Part shown: piece after piece, positions 6,680-6,717 of the stretch
How the letters are laid out: each line of letters starts with the position of its first letter
Numbering within the stretch: the first letter of the stretch is position 1
Assembly: GCA_023435825.1 (NCBI GenBank)
Contig: JAEZMB010000133.1
Location: 1-6,717, forward strand
From: Pseudomonadota bacterium
GTDB lineage: Bacteria; Desulfobacterota; Desulfovibrionia; Desulfovibrionales; Desulfovibrionaceae
DNA length: 6,717 nucleotides
Direction: 5' to 3'
The notes under the pieces: model-generated
Seen by the model: only the letters and a program-made list of their open reading frames with translations
Database searches by the model: none
What the model was told of the DNA's origin: nothing
Made by a program: the position numbers and the translations under genes

Positions 6680-6717
6680 CGAGAGGAACCCCTTTTTGCA
6701 AAAAGGGGTTCCTCTCG
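6680..6717. terminator. Perfect 38-bp palindrome, likely terminator or dispersed palindromic element
   Basis: The last 38 bases of the window read the same on both strands. As RNA this gives a 17-bp stem with a TGCA loop. The stem is CGAGAGGAACCCC plus T-tract/A-tract arms around the centre. It begins 32 bases after the binding-protein stop, where a terminator is expected. Whether a T-run follows cannot be seen because the window ends at the palindrome's edge. An alternative is a member of a repeated intergenic family. Confidence 0.6.

Noticed and set aside
5991..6701. Minus-strand open frame antisense to the binding-protein gene
   Set aside because: It starts inside the terminal palindrome, is low-complexity, and mirrors a clear Peripla_BP_6 gene.

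Overview
The window is GC-rich (most codons end in G or C) and looks like chromosomal DNA from a delta-type, Desulfovibrio-like (Desulfobacterota) bacterium. That placement is an inference from the gene styles: a Liv-type ABC transporter, a lipid-free secreted FG-GAP protein, and GGAGG ribosome-binding sites. Nothing in the sequence proves it. I see no tRNA, rRNA, CRISPR array, insertion sequence, transposase or phage gene.

Layout. (1) Positions 25-1566 on the minus strand hold a secreted clan GH-A glycoside hydrolase related to alpha-L-arabinofuranosidases. (2) Positions 1567-1837 are a divergent intergenic region. It carries a Pho-box-like direct repeat (1635-1652) pointing at the hydrolase. 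(3) Positions 1838-3508 on the plus strand encode a secreted protein with a TolB/CsgG-like N-terminal domain and a C-terminal FG-GAP/VCBS-type beta-propeller. It is followed by a strong intrinsic terminator (3531-3570). (4) Positions 3598-4464 and 4469-5374 encode the two membrane permeases of a branched-chain amino acid (Liv/HAAT) type ABC transporter, four bases apart. (5) Positions 5478-6647 encode the matching periplasmic binding protein, preceded by a plausible sigma-70 promoter in the 103-base gap. (6) The window closes with a purine-rich stretch and a perfect 38-bp palindrome (6680-6717), probably a terminator or a dispersed palindromic element.

The three transporter genes should work together: the binding protein captures an amino acid or similar small solute in the periplasm and delivers it to the LivH/LivM pore. 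The two ATPases (LivG, LivF) needed to power uptake are not in the window. The hydrolase and the FG-GAP protein are both exported but have no evident link to the transporter, and the terminator after the FG-GAP gene separates it from the liv genes.

I did not find a convincing undescribed system. The points most worth a second look are the Pho-box-like site, the domain combination in the FG-GAP protein, the terminator with a possible nested promoter just before livH, and the H-M-K gene order without ATPases.
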